This document shows positions 1 through 6,257 of a stretch of DNA of 15,081 bases, one piece after another. A program made the position numbers and the translations under genes. A model generated the notes under the pieces. It was not told where the DNA came from, did no database searches, and saw only the letters and a program-made list of their open reading frames with translations. The first letter of the stretch is position 1; each line of letters starts with the position of its first letter. Source of the stretch: CAWEZN01 sp964498015 (GTDB lineage: Bacteria; Zixibacteria; MSB-5A5; GN15; PGXB01); assembly GCA_964498015.1 (NCBI GenBank), contig CAZCFT010000062.1, positions 1 to 15,081 of the forward strand. The letters run 5' to 3'.

Positions 1-1
1 T

Positions 2-91
2 AAGGGCTTTTCAATTTATCGCACCGGATTAACCGGCATTGTTTCACCAGATACCATTCCGGTCAGATTCACCTTGACGAACATCAATTAA
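2..91 (+). CDS. C-terminal end of an unidentified protein (partial)
   Basis: The window opens inside an open frame whose last 29 codons are visible, ending in TAA at 89-91. The translated tail ends VRFTLTNIN and has a beta-rich look (alternating hydrophobic and polar residues, with SPDTIPV before the last strand). This would suit the last strands of an Ig-like or PASTA-like extracellular domain. The frame carries no internal stop and reads on the same strand as rpe, about 90 bp upstream of it. The fragment is too short to assign a family, and I cannot tell whether the gene belongs to the same transcript as rpe. Confidence 0.45.
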   Translation, partial: KGFSIYRTGLTGIVSPDTIPVRFTLTNIN

Positions 92-123
92 ATAGCTGAT
101 ATTTCAGCAAACACTGAGTGGAT

Positions 124-156
124 GTCGAAATCCATGACAAGATTGGGGATTTCGAC
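124..156 (+). promoter_or_regulatory. Perfect 10-bp hairpin in the leader of rpe
   Basis: GTCGAAATCC (124-133) is exactly complementary to GGATTTCGAC (147-156), with a 13-nt loop. It lies between the upstream stop codon and the rpe ribosome binding site (GAGGT, 171-175). No T-tract follows, so it is not a classic intrinsic terminator. It may be an RNA processing or stability element, or a translational control hairpin. A smaller hairpin, GCTGA/TCAGC (95-99/104-108), lies just upstream. Confidence 0.45.
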
Positions 157-184
157 CTTGTATCTACAAAGAGGTCCGTATCTG

Positions 185-898
185 ATGATCAAAATCGCCC
201 CTTCCATCCTCGCCGCCGATTTCTCCCGGCTGGGTGAAGAAATTAGGGCCGCTGAGAAAGCCGGAGCCGATATGATTCACCTCGACATCATGGATGGCCA
301 TTTTGTCCCCAATCTTTCATTTGGGGGGGCGGTTTCGGCGATGTCGAAATCAATCTGCTCGCTTCCTCATGATGCGCATCTCATGGTTACTGATCCCGAA
401 AACCACATTGAAGCTTTTGCGAAAATTCCTGTCGATTATATTATCTTCCATATCGAAATCGAAGGCGAAAGAAAAGACCTGCCCAATAATCGCTGGGTTT
501 ATATGACCGAGATTGCCAAGAATGATTATAGAATCTACTCGCTTATCTCTAAAATCAAGAAACTCGGCAGTAATGCCGGACTGGCCGTCAACCCTCCCAC
601 CAAAATCGACATACTGTTTCCATTCCTGAAAGATATCAGCCTTCTCCTGCTCATGTCGGTCAATCCCGGTTTTGCCGGGCAGGCCTTTATGACGGAAGTC
701 TTTGATAAAATCAAAGCCGCCGCCAAATATCGCAGAGACAATCACTTAAATTTCGAAATTATGATTGATGGCGGAGTCGGGCTGGACAACGCTGGCGATC
801 TTGTATCCGCGGGTGCAGACATCCTCGTGACCGGAACGTCATTCTTTCGGCGCCCTGATTACGCTGATTTTATGAGAAAGGCAAAAAAATCCTCATAA
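185..898 (+). CDS. rpe: Ribulose-phosphate 3-epimerase
   Basis: Interconverts D-ribulose 5-phosphate and D-xylulose 5-phosphate in the cytosolic pentose phosphate (or Calvin-type) pathway. The protein is a TIM barrel. The expected metal and acid/base residues are visible: H32 and D34 in IHLDIMDGHF, H65 in HLMV and D195 in IDGGV; the phosphate-loop region reads SVNPGFAGQ. The start is set at 185 because GAGGT lies 9 nt upstream and MIKIAPSILAADF is the family N-terminus. An in-frame ATG at 122 would add 21 residues of unrelated sequence read from a hairpin. At 237 aa the protein is somewhat longer than the usual 215-225; the extra length sits between residues 92 and 120, after the FHIEIE strand. 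Family assignment is very secure. Confidence 0.96.
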   Translation: MIKIAPSILAADFSRLGEEIRAAEKAGADMIHLDIMDGHFVPNLSFGGAVSAMSKSICSLPHDAHLMVTDPENHIEAFAKIPVDYIIFHIEIEGERKDLPNNRWVYMTEIAKNDYRIYSLISKIKKLGSNAGLAVNPPTKIDILFPFLKDISLLLLMSVNPGFAGQAFMTEVFDKIKAAAKYRRDNHLNFEIMIDGGVGLDNAGDLVSAGADILVTGTSFFRRPDYADFMRKAKKSS

Positions 899-1017
899 CG
901 CTTATTAAGTGATTTGCGGACATTGATTTTTTTTGTTAATTTTTTTTGGTAAATCCGGCTATTGACGGATATAAGCGCTTGACAATGATTTGGCCTTTTA
1001 CGAGGCAGGTTGAATAA

Positions 1018-2031
1018 ATGAGCGACCTGAATATAAAATTTATTGACCTTTTCTGCGGCATTGGGGGATTTAGATTTGCAGCTGAGGATGTGTTTAAGCA
1101 AAATGCCGCAAACCCCATCTGCGTTTTCTCATCAGACATAGATCCTTATGCTCGCAAAGCTTATCATGCCAATTTTGATGAATATCCATCAGGTGATATT
1201 ACCAAGATCAGCGCCGATGATATTCCCGATCATGATTTTTTATTTGCTGGCTTTCCGTGTCAGCCCTTCAGCATCATTGGTGACGGCAAGGGATTTGACG
1301 ATGCAAGAGGAACATTGTTTTTCCACATCGCCAAGATACTGGATGCAAAGAAACCTCAGGCATTTCTCTTGGAGAATGTCAAACGGCTGGTGAGTCATGA
1401 GCATGGACATACATTTCGAAGAATATTGGAGACTCTTCGTGATTTAGGATATTGGGTCGATTATCGCGTGCTCAATGCCTTAGACTATGGTCTTCCCCAA
1501 AAAAGAGAAAGAGTTTTTATAGCAGGTTTTAGACATCCCGTCCTCTTTGCTTGGCCATCGATTGAATGCAGGCGGATTCCACTTGCGGCAATTTTGGAAA
1601 ACAATGTTCCAGAAAAATTTTATGCCTCAAAGCGAATATTGGAAAAACGGATGTCTATCCACAAATCAAGGTTTAAACCATCAATCTGGCATGAAAATAA
1701 AGCGGGAAATGTTAGTTCATATCCATATTCGTGCGCATTGAGGGCTGGAGCCTCCTACAACTATCTTCTGGTGAACGGCGAAAGGAGACTGACGCCTCGG
1801 GAAATGTTGCGGTTACAAGGATTTCCGGATTCTTTCAAAATTGTGGTTCCGGATTCACAGGCTCGCAAGCAAGCTGGAAATGCAGTGCCTGTTGCTGTCG
1901 TGAAGGCAATTTTGAAATCCTTTTTGCCTATTTTAGGAAATGAGCTCAATTTTGATGAAATAGAAAAATCCGGTCCGGCAGTGGCCGGATCAGGCCTTCT
2001 GACTGACATTGGACGGACTGAAAAACAGTAA
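1018..2031 (+). CDS. DNA (cytosine-5-)-methyltransferase, Dcm type
   Basis: Transfers a methyl group from S-adenosylmethionine to C5 of cytosine in a specific DNA site. The 337-aa protein shows the ordered motifs of the family: motif I DLFCGIGGFRF (residues 10-20), motif IV FAGFPCQPFS with catalytic Cys81, motif VI LLENVKRL (118-124), motif VIII LPQKRERVFIAGF (159-171), a target-recognition region about 180-250, motif IX RRLTPREMLRLQGFP (256-270), and motif X QAGNAVPVAVV (285-295). AGGT at 1007-1010 is a suitably placed ribosome binding site. The stop codon abuts the ATG of a vsr gene, so the two are probably one transcript. No restriction endonuclease lies next to it; the nearest candidate is the HNH gene at 5246. 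The last ~20 residues come partly from a hairpin repeat and are probably not part of the catalytic fold. Target specificity cannot be read from the sequence. Confidence 0.96.
   Translation: MSDLNIKFIDLFCGIGGFRFAAEDVFKQNAANPICVFSSDIDPYARKAYHANFDEYPSGDITKISADDIPDHDFLFAGFPCQPFSIIGDGKGFDDARGTLFFHIAKILDAKKPQAFLLENVKRLVSHEHGHTFRRILETLRDLGYWVDYRVLNALDYGLPQKRERVFIAGFRHPVLFAWPSIECRRIPLAAILENNVPEKFYASKRILEKRMSIHKSRFKPSIWHENKAGNVSSYPYSCALRAGASYNYLLVNGERRLTPREMLRLQGFPDSFKIVVPDSQARKQAGNAVPVAVVKAILKSFLPILGNELNFDEIEKSGPAVAGSGLLTDIGRTEKQ
1985..2007. repeat. 23-bp direct repeat flanking vsr, copy 1
   Basis: This stretch matches 2454-2476 with only two differences over 23 bp. It contains a small hairpin, TCAG (1990-1993) and CTGA (2003-2006), around the loop GCCTTCTGA. 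The copy lies inside the 3' end of the methyltransferase gene and encodes part of its C-terminal tail (GSGLLTD). Its partner lies just after vsr, so the pair brackets the vsr gene. Confidence 0.7.
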
Positions 2032-2433
2032 ATGGCTGATACTTTTTCCAAGCGCCAACGTTCTCGGATAATGAGGACTGTTAAATCCCGTGGAAATTTA
2101 TCAACTGAGATTAAACTCATTAGTATATTCAGGAAATTCAAAATAAAGGGATGGCGAAGGAATTACCCATTGAATGGCAAACCGGATTTTGTTTTTCCCG
2201 AAAGAAAAATAGCTGTTTTTGCCGATGGCTGTTTCTGGCACGGACATAATTGCCGGAATACTGAACCGGCATCCAATTCACTTTATTGGCGGGCAAAGAT
2301 TGCGCGCAATAGAAAAAGAGACAGGACTATCAACAAATATCTTAGGTCAAATGATTGGGTAGTTTTGAGAATCTGGGAATGCCAAATTCGCATCGAATCT
2401 ATTCCTGCCAATCTGAAAGCCCTAATTGCCTGA
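2032..2433 (+). CDS. vsr: Very short patch repair (Vsr) endonuclease
   Basis: Nicks DNA 5' of the mismatched T in T:G mispairs that arise when 5-methylcytosine deaminates, starting very short patch repair. It thus repairs damage caused by the partner methyltransferase encoded immediately upstream. The 133-aa protein has the family core: E26 in STEIKL, GKPDFVF with catalytic D52, and ADGCFWHGHNC (residues 64-74) with H70 in the active-site position plus the histidine and cysteine zinc ligands. W116, E117 and C118 in RIWECQIR hold the last zinc ligand. Its ATG follows the methyltransferase TAA directly, so it is very likely co-transcribed and perhaps translated by re-initiation. Length is normal for the family. 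It is flanked by two copies of a 23-bp repeat. Confidence 0.95.
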   Translation: MADTFSKRQRSRIMRTVKSRGNLSTEIKLISIFRKFKIKGWRRNYPLNGKPDFVFPERKIAVFADGCFWHGHNCRNTEPASNSLYWRAKIARNRKRDRTINKYLRSNDWVVLRIWECQIRIESIPANLKALIA

Positions 2434-2453
2434 CATTTCCGCTTCGTCAAAAG

Positions 2454-2476
2454 CCGAATCAGGCCTTATGACTGAC
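2454..2476. repeat. 23-bp direct repeat flanking vsr, copy 2
   Basis: Second copy of the repeat at 1985-2007, with two differences. Its hairpin is TCAG (2459-2462) and CTGA (2472-2475) around GCCTTATGA. It lies in the intergenic region 21 bp after the vsr stop codon. Confidence 0.7.
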
Positions 2477-2501
2477 GTGCAGCCCAATTCATAGAAAACG
2501 C

Positions 2502-2529
2502 TTGCCATTTAACGGAAATTTCGTATAAT
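2502..2529 (+). promoter_or_regulatory. Sigma-70-type promoter of the ffh operon
   Basis: TTGCCA (2502-2507) and a perfect TATAAT (2524-2529) are separated by 16 bp. Transcription would start near 2536, giving a ~72-nt leader before ffh. It is the best promoter-like match I found in the window and sits exactly between the acquired methyltransferase/vsr pair and the ffh cluster. Confidence 0.75.
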
Positions 2530-2542
2530 TTAGAGCTTTACT

Positions 2543-2586
2543 GGGGCGATTTTGTGTCCCCGGGTTTTCCGCCCGCCTGTGGCGGG
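2543..2586 (+). promoter_or_regulatory. Two tandem hairpins in the ffh leader
   Basis: GGGG (2543-2546) can pair with CCCC (2558-2561). CCCGCC (2572-2577) pairs perfectly with GGCGGG (2581-2586) around TGT. The second hairpin ends about 14 nt before the Shine-Dalgarno sequence (AGGA, ~2600) and is followed by TTTGTCTTT, a poor T-tract. This could be an attenuator or an RNA stability element, or only one more of the dispersed hairpins in this genome. Confidence 0.4.
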
Positions 2587-2607
2587 TTTGTCTTTATGTA
2601 GGAAGTT

Positions 2608-3936
2608 ATGTTTGGTGAACTGATAGACAGATTTGACCAGATTTTCAAGAATCTTCGCGGCGCCGGAAAGCTGACCGAGAAGAATATTAAGGATTCGCTC
2701 AAAGAAGTCCGCCGCGCTTTGCTTGAGGCCGATGTCAATTATAAAGTCGTCCGGGATTTTATCAAGCATGTCGAGGATGAGGCGGTTGGCGAAAAGGTCC
2801 TTAAATCCATCGAACCAGGACAGCAGATTGTCAAGATTGTCCACGAAGAACTGGTCAGACTACTGGGGGAGAAAGCGGTACCGCTTGCCCCAATAGACAA
2901 AACTCCCACCGTATATGTTCTCTGCGGGCTTCAGGGTTCGGGCAAAACTACCCTCTGCGGAAAATTGGCGCTTCAAGCCAAAAAGAAAAATAAGAAGCCT
3001 CTTTTGGTGGCCGCCGATATCTATCGCCCCGCCGCCATAAAACAGCTGAAAATTTTGGGTGACTCCATCGGCGTCGAGGTCTTCCAGCTTGCTGACAAGA
3101 AACCTCCCGAAATATGCGCCCAAGCCAAAAAATATGCCGAGAAAAATTTTATCGACCTCATGATCGTCGATACCGCCGGACGACTGCATATTGATGAAGA
3201 CCTCATGCTCGAGCTGGATAAAATCAAAGAGAAAGTATCCCCTGATGAATTGATTCTTGTCGCCGACGCCATGACCGGACAGGACGCTGTCAATCTGGCC
3301 GAGAAGTTTCATCAAAGGCTCAATCTGACCGGCGTTGCCCTTTCCAAACTTGATGGCGATGCCCGTGGAGGCGCGGCGATATCCATTAGAGCGGTCACCG
3401 GTTGCCCCATAAAGCTCGCTTCTATCGGGGAAAAGCTATCCGATCTGGAACCATTCCATCCCGACAGAATGGCCTCGCGGATTCTTGGAATGGGTGATAT
3501 CGTCTCTCTGGTCGAAAAGGCCCAGCAGACGGTTGATACAGTAGAGGCCGCCAAACTGGAAGAAAAGCTTCGCAAGAATGCTTTCACACTTGAGGATTTC
3601 TTGGGTCAGATGCAACAAATCAAAAAGATGGGACCACTGGAGTCTATTATAGGTATGATACCGGGTATCGGCAAAGCCCTGAAGGGAATTCAGATTGACG
3701 AGAAAGGCATGAGTCGGGTGGAGGCTATGATTCAATCAATGACCCTTGAAGAAAGACTGAATCCGAGCATTATCGACGGCTCAAGAAAAAGGCGGATTGC
3801 ATTGGGTTCGGGAAATTCGGTGCAAAATATAAATATGTTGTTGAAGCAATTTTTTGCCATGCAGAAGATGATTAAAAACGTAAATAAATTCAAATTCAAA
3901 GGTCTGCCGAAAGGGGCATTCCCTTTCCAAATGTAA
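2608..3936 (+). CDS. ffh: Signal recognition particle protein Ffh (SRP54)
   Basis: GTPase and signal-sequence-binding subunit of the signal recognition particle. With SRP RNA and FtsY it directs nascent membrane proteins to the Sec translocon. Domain order in the 442 residues is an N-domain (about 1-90), a G-domain with GLQGSGKTT (107-115, P-loop), DTAGR (188-192) and SKLDGDARGG (246-255, usually TKLDGD), then the methionine-rich M-domain (about 325-442, with many Met residues and the RRIALGSGNS RNA-binding helix region). The start is ATG 2608 with AGGA just upstream; the in-frame ATG at 2596 is followed at once by a stop. Length is normal. It leads the operon with rpsP 27 bp downstream. Confidence 0.98.
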   Translation: MFGELIDRFDQIFKNLRGAGKLTEKNIKDSLKEVRRALLEADVNYKVVRDFIKHVEDEAVGEKVLKSIEPGQQIVKIVHEELVRLLGEKAVPLAPIDKTPTVYVLCGLQGSGKTTLCGKLALQAKKKNKKPLLVAADIYRPAAIKQLKILGDSIGVEVFQLADKKPPEICAQAKKYAEKNFIDLMIVDTAGRLHIDEDLMLELDKIKEKVSPDELILVADAMTGQDAVNLAEKFHQRLNLTGVALSKLDGDARGGAAISIRAVTGCPIKLASIGEKLSDLEPFHPDRMASRILGMGDIVSLVEKAQQTVDTVEAAKLEEKLRKNAFTLEDFLGQMQQIKKMGPLESIIGMIPGIGKALKGIQIDEKGMSRVEAMIQSMTLEERLNPSIIDGSRKRRIALGSGNSVQNINMLLKQFFAMQKMIKNVNKFKFKGLPKGAFPFQM

Positions 3937-3963
3937 CTCATAAGAAGATGGAGGTATTGAAAA

Positions 3964-4329
3964 TTGGCAGCAAGGATCAGATTAAGACGTCTGGGCGCTA
4001 AGAAAAAACCGACTTACAGATTTGTGGCTACCGACTCACGCATGCCCCGCGACGGAAGATTCGTCGAGATTCTCGGATTCTACAATCCGATCGAGAAGCC
4101 TGCGACGGTAAAAATCTTTGAGGACAAAATGACCTACTGGCTGAATCAGGGTGCAATGCCGTCAGACACGGTTATCACTCTTCTAAAGCAGGTTGGTTTT
4201 TTGAAAAAGTATGAGACCCAGAAAAAGGGCGGTGATGTTTCCGCAATGATAGTTGCGGGAACGATTACTGAACGAACCAAAAAGAGAAAGAAAACTAAAA
4301 CTAAAACAGAAACCAAGGCTGAAGCATAG
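3964..4329 (+). CDS. rpsP: 30S ribosomal protein S16
   Basis: Structural protein of the small ribosomal subunit, needed for assembly of the 16S 5' and central domains. The N-terminal ~80 residues have the family pattern: AARIRLRRLGAKKKPTYRFVATDSRMPRDGRFVEILGFYNP-like residues 2-43, then the W and P of the 'YWLNQGAMPSDTV' region. The start codon is TTG at 3964, preceded by a strong GGAGGT (3950-3955, 8-nt spacing). At 121 aa it is longer than the common 80-90; the excess is a C-terminal tail rich in Lys, Thr and Glu from about residue 100, probably flexible and RNA-contacting. It lies between ffh and khpA, the usual neighbourhood. Confidence 0.97.
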   Translation: MAARIRLRRLGAKKKPTYRFVATDSRMPRDGRFVEILGFYNPIEKPATVKIFEDKMTYWLNQGAMPSDTVITLLKQVGFLKKYETQKKGGDVSAMIVAGTITERTKKRKKTKTKTETKAEA

Positions 4330-4355
4330 ATTGCCTTCCGCTTATTGTTTGCTTG

Positions 4356-4379
4356 TAAGCCTCCGGCTTAATAGTTTTT
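4356..4379 (+). terminator. Possible weak terminator or attenuator between rpsP and khpA
   Basis: TAAGCC (4356-4361) pairs perfectly with GGCTTA (4365-4370) around TCC, and TTTTT follows at 4375-4379 after a 4-nt gap. The stem is short, so partial termination that lowers downstream expression relative to rpsP is more plausible than full termination. There is no new promoter visible before khpA. Confidence 0.4.
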
Positions 4380-4414
4380 AAAACCAGAAACTGATTCTAC
4401 AAAAGGAGATTGCT

Positions 4415-4645
4415 GTGAAGGAGTTCATTGAGACTATCGTCAAAGCGCTGGTTGATAATCCCGACGACGTCAACCTGACAGAAGTTCAAGGCGAAAGAAC
4501 CACTGTTTATGAGCTTCGCGTCGGTCAGGGAGACTTGGGCAAGGTCATAGGGAAGCACGGCCAGACGGCGAAGTCGATCCGCACATTGATTGCCGCTATT
4601 TCCGCCAAGAAGGGCAAAAGAGCTGTTCTGGAGATTCTCGAATAG
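4415..4645 (+). CDS. khpA: KH-domain RNA-binding protein KhpA
   Basis: Small (76 aa) RNA-binding protein made of one KH domain; in other bacteria KhpA pairs with KhpB/Jag and affects RNA levels, cell elongation and ribosome biogenesis. The GKVIGKHGQTA segment (residues 42-52) is the KH GxxG loop (GKHG), and the preceding strand and the following helix fit the fold. The start is GTG 4415, with AAAGGAG about 8 nt upstream. The gene ends in TAG at 4643-4645, and rimM begins at the next base. The order rpsP-khpA-rimM is a widely conserved arrangement. Confidence 0.93.
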   Translation: MKEFIETIVKALVDNPDDVNLTEVQGERTTVYELRVGQGDLGKVIGKHGQTAKSIRTLIAAISAKKGKRAVLEILE

Positions 4646-5164
4646 TTGGTTAATAGACCGGAATATATCATTGTTGGCCGTTTTGGCAGAGTTTATGGTG
4701 TGTCCGGCGAAATACATATTATTCCTTTGACTGACAATCCAGAGCGGTTTCAAAGCAAAAAACCGCTCTGGCTGAAGACAGAGGACGGCTGGAAGGAGCT
4801 GAAAATTCAATCACTGAAAACTGTCTCCCGAAAGCCGGTGGTAAAAGTGGCCGGGTTGAATACACTGGATGATGTTAGAGTATTGACTAACGAATTCATT
4901 TACATCAAATCATCCGATCTGGATATTCTCCCTGACGGCAATTATTATCGCTTTGATCTAATCGACTGCCGGGTTTATGACAGCGACCATGAAGAGCTGG
5001 GCCGCGTGGTCGATCTGGAAGCTTACCCGGCCAATGATATGCTGATTATTGAATCGGCTGACGGGAAAAAACATCTTCTGCCGATGATAAAACGGTTCGT
5101 AAAAGAAATCGATCTGGAGAAAATGCAAATAATAGTCGATCTCCCCGCCGGGATGTTTGATTGA
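4646..5164 (+). CDS. rimM: Ribosome maturation factor RimM
   Basis: Assists late 30S assembly, binding S19 and the 16S head domain. The N-terminal RimM barrel begins EYIIVGRFGRVYGVSGEIHI (residues 5-24), with the conserved G-V-x-G-E turn. A C-terminal PRC-barrel starts around residue 95 (DGNYYRFDLIDCRVYD) and ends with the conserved LLPMIKRFVKEIDLEKMQI-like strand pair. The 172-aa length is usual. The start is TTG 4646, directly after the khpA stop, with GGAG about 11 nt upstream inside khpA, so translation is likely coupled. In most genomes trmD would follow within a few bases; here an HNH nuclease gene intervenes. Confidence 0.95.
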   Translation: MVNRPEYIIVGRFGRVYGVSGEIHIIPLTDNPERFQSKKPLWLKTEDGWKELKIQSLKTVSRKPVVKVAGLNTLDDVRVLTNEFIYIKSSDLDILPDGNYYRFDLIDCRVYDSDHEELGRVVDLEAYPANDMLIIESADGKKHLLPMIKRFVKEIDLEKMQIIVDLPAGMFD

Positions 5165-5245
5165 AACCTTTGATCTGGGATTAGGTGGGTTATATTTTGC
5201 GCCAAAAGAAGTCCAACAAAATTTTATAACAGGTATGGGCAGAAT

Positions 5246-6097
5246 TTGCAAAAGATAACAAGCAAAATATTATTCAATTACAAAACAATCAAAATGACCC
5301 AAAGCAGGCTGAATAAAGGGCTGTTAGCCATTCCTGTTTCTCTAATTGACTATTTTCCAAAACAGAAGGGCAAAATTTATATTACGACGGGGACGAATGA
5401 TAAAGTTAGCGCCAAAACTTTTACGCCATATACAAGTAGCAGTCGTGAATGTAGGATTGGAGGGATGCGTGGCTTTTATGAAAAGGCCGACCTAAAAGAT
5501 GGAGATGAAATCGTTATACAAATTCTGGATACCAATAAATACAGAATCATAACTGAGAAACAATTTGAGAATGTGGTTAAAAGAACAGAAAAGGAATTTG
5601 ATGAGTCGGAAAGCGAAGCTGTCGCAAGCGCCAAATTAGAAGCAATTTCTAAGATAGTAAGTGCAACCCCCAAAGAAACATTATGGAGTGAATATTATCG
5701 GCTTACCAAAATGGAGATTAAAAAGAGAAGACCAAGAATGGCAAAACCGAGAGAAGCAAAGGAGACAGCCCCGTCTTCTATTAGAAAGCTTTTAACCGAA
5801 ATTTATGATGGCAAATGCCAAATAACAGGTTTCGGGTTCTTAATGGACAATGGTAAGCCATACTTTGAAATTCATCATATCAAATCTGAATTAGGAAATC
5901 ATATAAAGAATATTTTGGTAGTCAGTCCTAATATTCATGCCCAATTTACTTATGCGTTCGTAAGGGAGTTTTTTGATAATGACGGATGGTTGAGGCGAGT
6001 AAAATTCAACGATAGAACGTTTGTAGTAAATCACATCATTGACAAAATACCGAAGAAATTTGAAAAAGAGGTGCATTTCGAAAGCCAAAAATCTTAA
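5246..6097 (+). CDS. HNH endonuclease with B3/EcoRII-N-like N-terminal DNA-binding region
   Basis: Probable restriction-type DNA endonuclease of 283 aa. The C-terminal ~100 residues carry an HNH motif: YDGKCQITG (187-195, one Cys), FEIHHI (207-212, with H210/H211 the catalytic pair), then GNHIKNILVVSPNIHAQF (217-234, with N229 and H231). The N-terminal ~95 residues (SRLNKGLLAIP, IGGMRGFYEKADLKDGDEIVIQIL) resemble the B3-like pseudobarrel that recognises DNA in restriction enzymes such as EcoRII; this is by pattern only. A charged, helical linker (about 105-175) joins them. The start is TTG 5246; ATG 5294 would cut into the apparent domain. Sampled stretches are only 28-43% G+C against about 50-55% in neighbours, a sign of transfer. 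It interrupts the rimM-trmD pair. It could be the nuclease partner of the methyltransferase at 1018, or a free-standing nuclease. Confidence 0.82.
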   Translation: MQKITSKILFNYKTIKMTQSRLNKGLLAIPVSLIDYFPKQKGKIYITTGTNDKVSAKTFTPYTSSSRECRIGGMRGFYEKADLKDGDEIVIQILDTNKYRIITEKQFENVVKRTEKEFDESESEAVASAKLEAISKIVSATPKETLWSEYYRLTKMEIKKRRPRMAKPREAKETAPSSIRKLLTEIYDGKCQITGFGFLMDNGKPYFEIHHIKSELGNHIKNILVVSPNIHAQFTYAFVREFFDNDGWLRRVKFNDRTFVVNHIIDKIPKKFEKEVHFESQKS

Positions 6098-6239
6098 TGA
6101 CCGACTATAGACCCTGTGAGAATGACACAAGTTTAGAAAGAATGCAGTATTCCCATTTCATACGATCCACCAGATTCCCTAAAGCAAGCATAGGCAAAAT
6201 GCCGAATTCTTATGATTGATTTAGTAGGGGCCGAGGATA

Positions 6240-6257
6240 ATGCCTAAAATAGTATGA
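6240..6257 (+). promoter_or_regulatory. Five-codon mini-ORF overlapping the trmD start
   Basis: GAGGA (6233-6237) precedes ATG 6240, which opens a 5-codon frame (MPKIV) whose TGA overlaps the trmD ATG as ATGA. trmD itself has no Shine-Dalgarno sequence at normal distance. Ribosomes loading on the mini-ORF could re-initiate on trmD. It may be chance. Confidence 0.3.

Noticed and set aside
122..184. Longer rpe start at ATG 122
   Set aside because: No ribosome binding site, no family similarity, and the extension reads through a perfect hairpin; ATG 185 has GAGGT 9 nt upstream.
321..328. G7-type homopolymer runs (also C7 near 7728 and G run near 13529) as phase-variation tracts
   Set aside because: Runs are short, one is in a housekeeping gene, and none is in a surface or restriction gene.
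973..986. AAGCGCTT palindrome and TTGACA before the methyltransferase as operator and promoter
   Set aside because: No -10 box lies at suitable distance from TTGACA and an isolated 8-bp palindrome is expected by chance.
2860..3315. 151-aa minus-strand ORF inside ffh
   Set aside because: Shadow of the ffh reading frame; ffh motifs are complete on the + strand.
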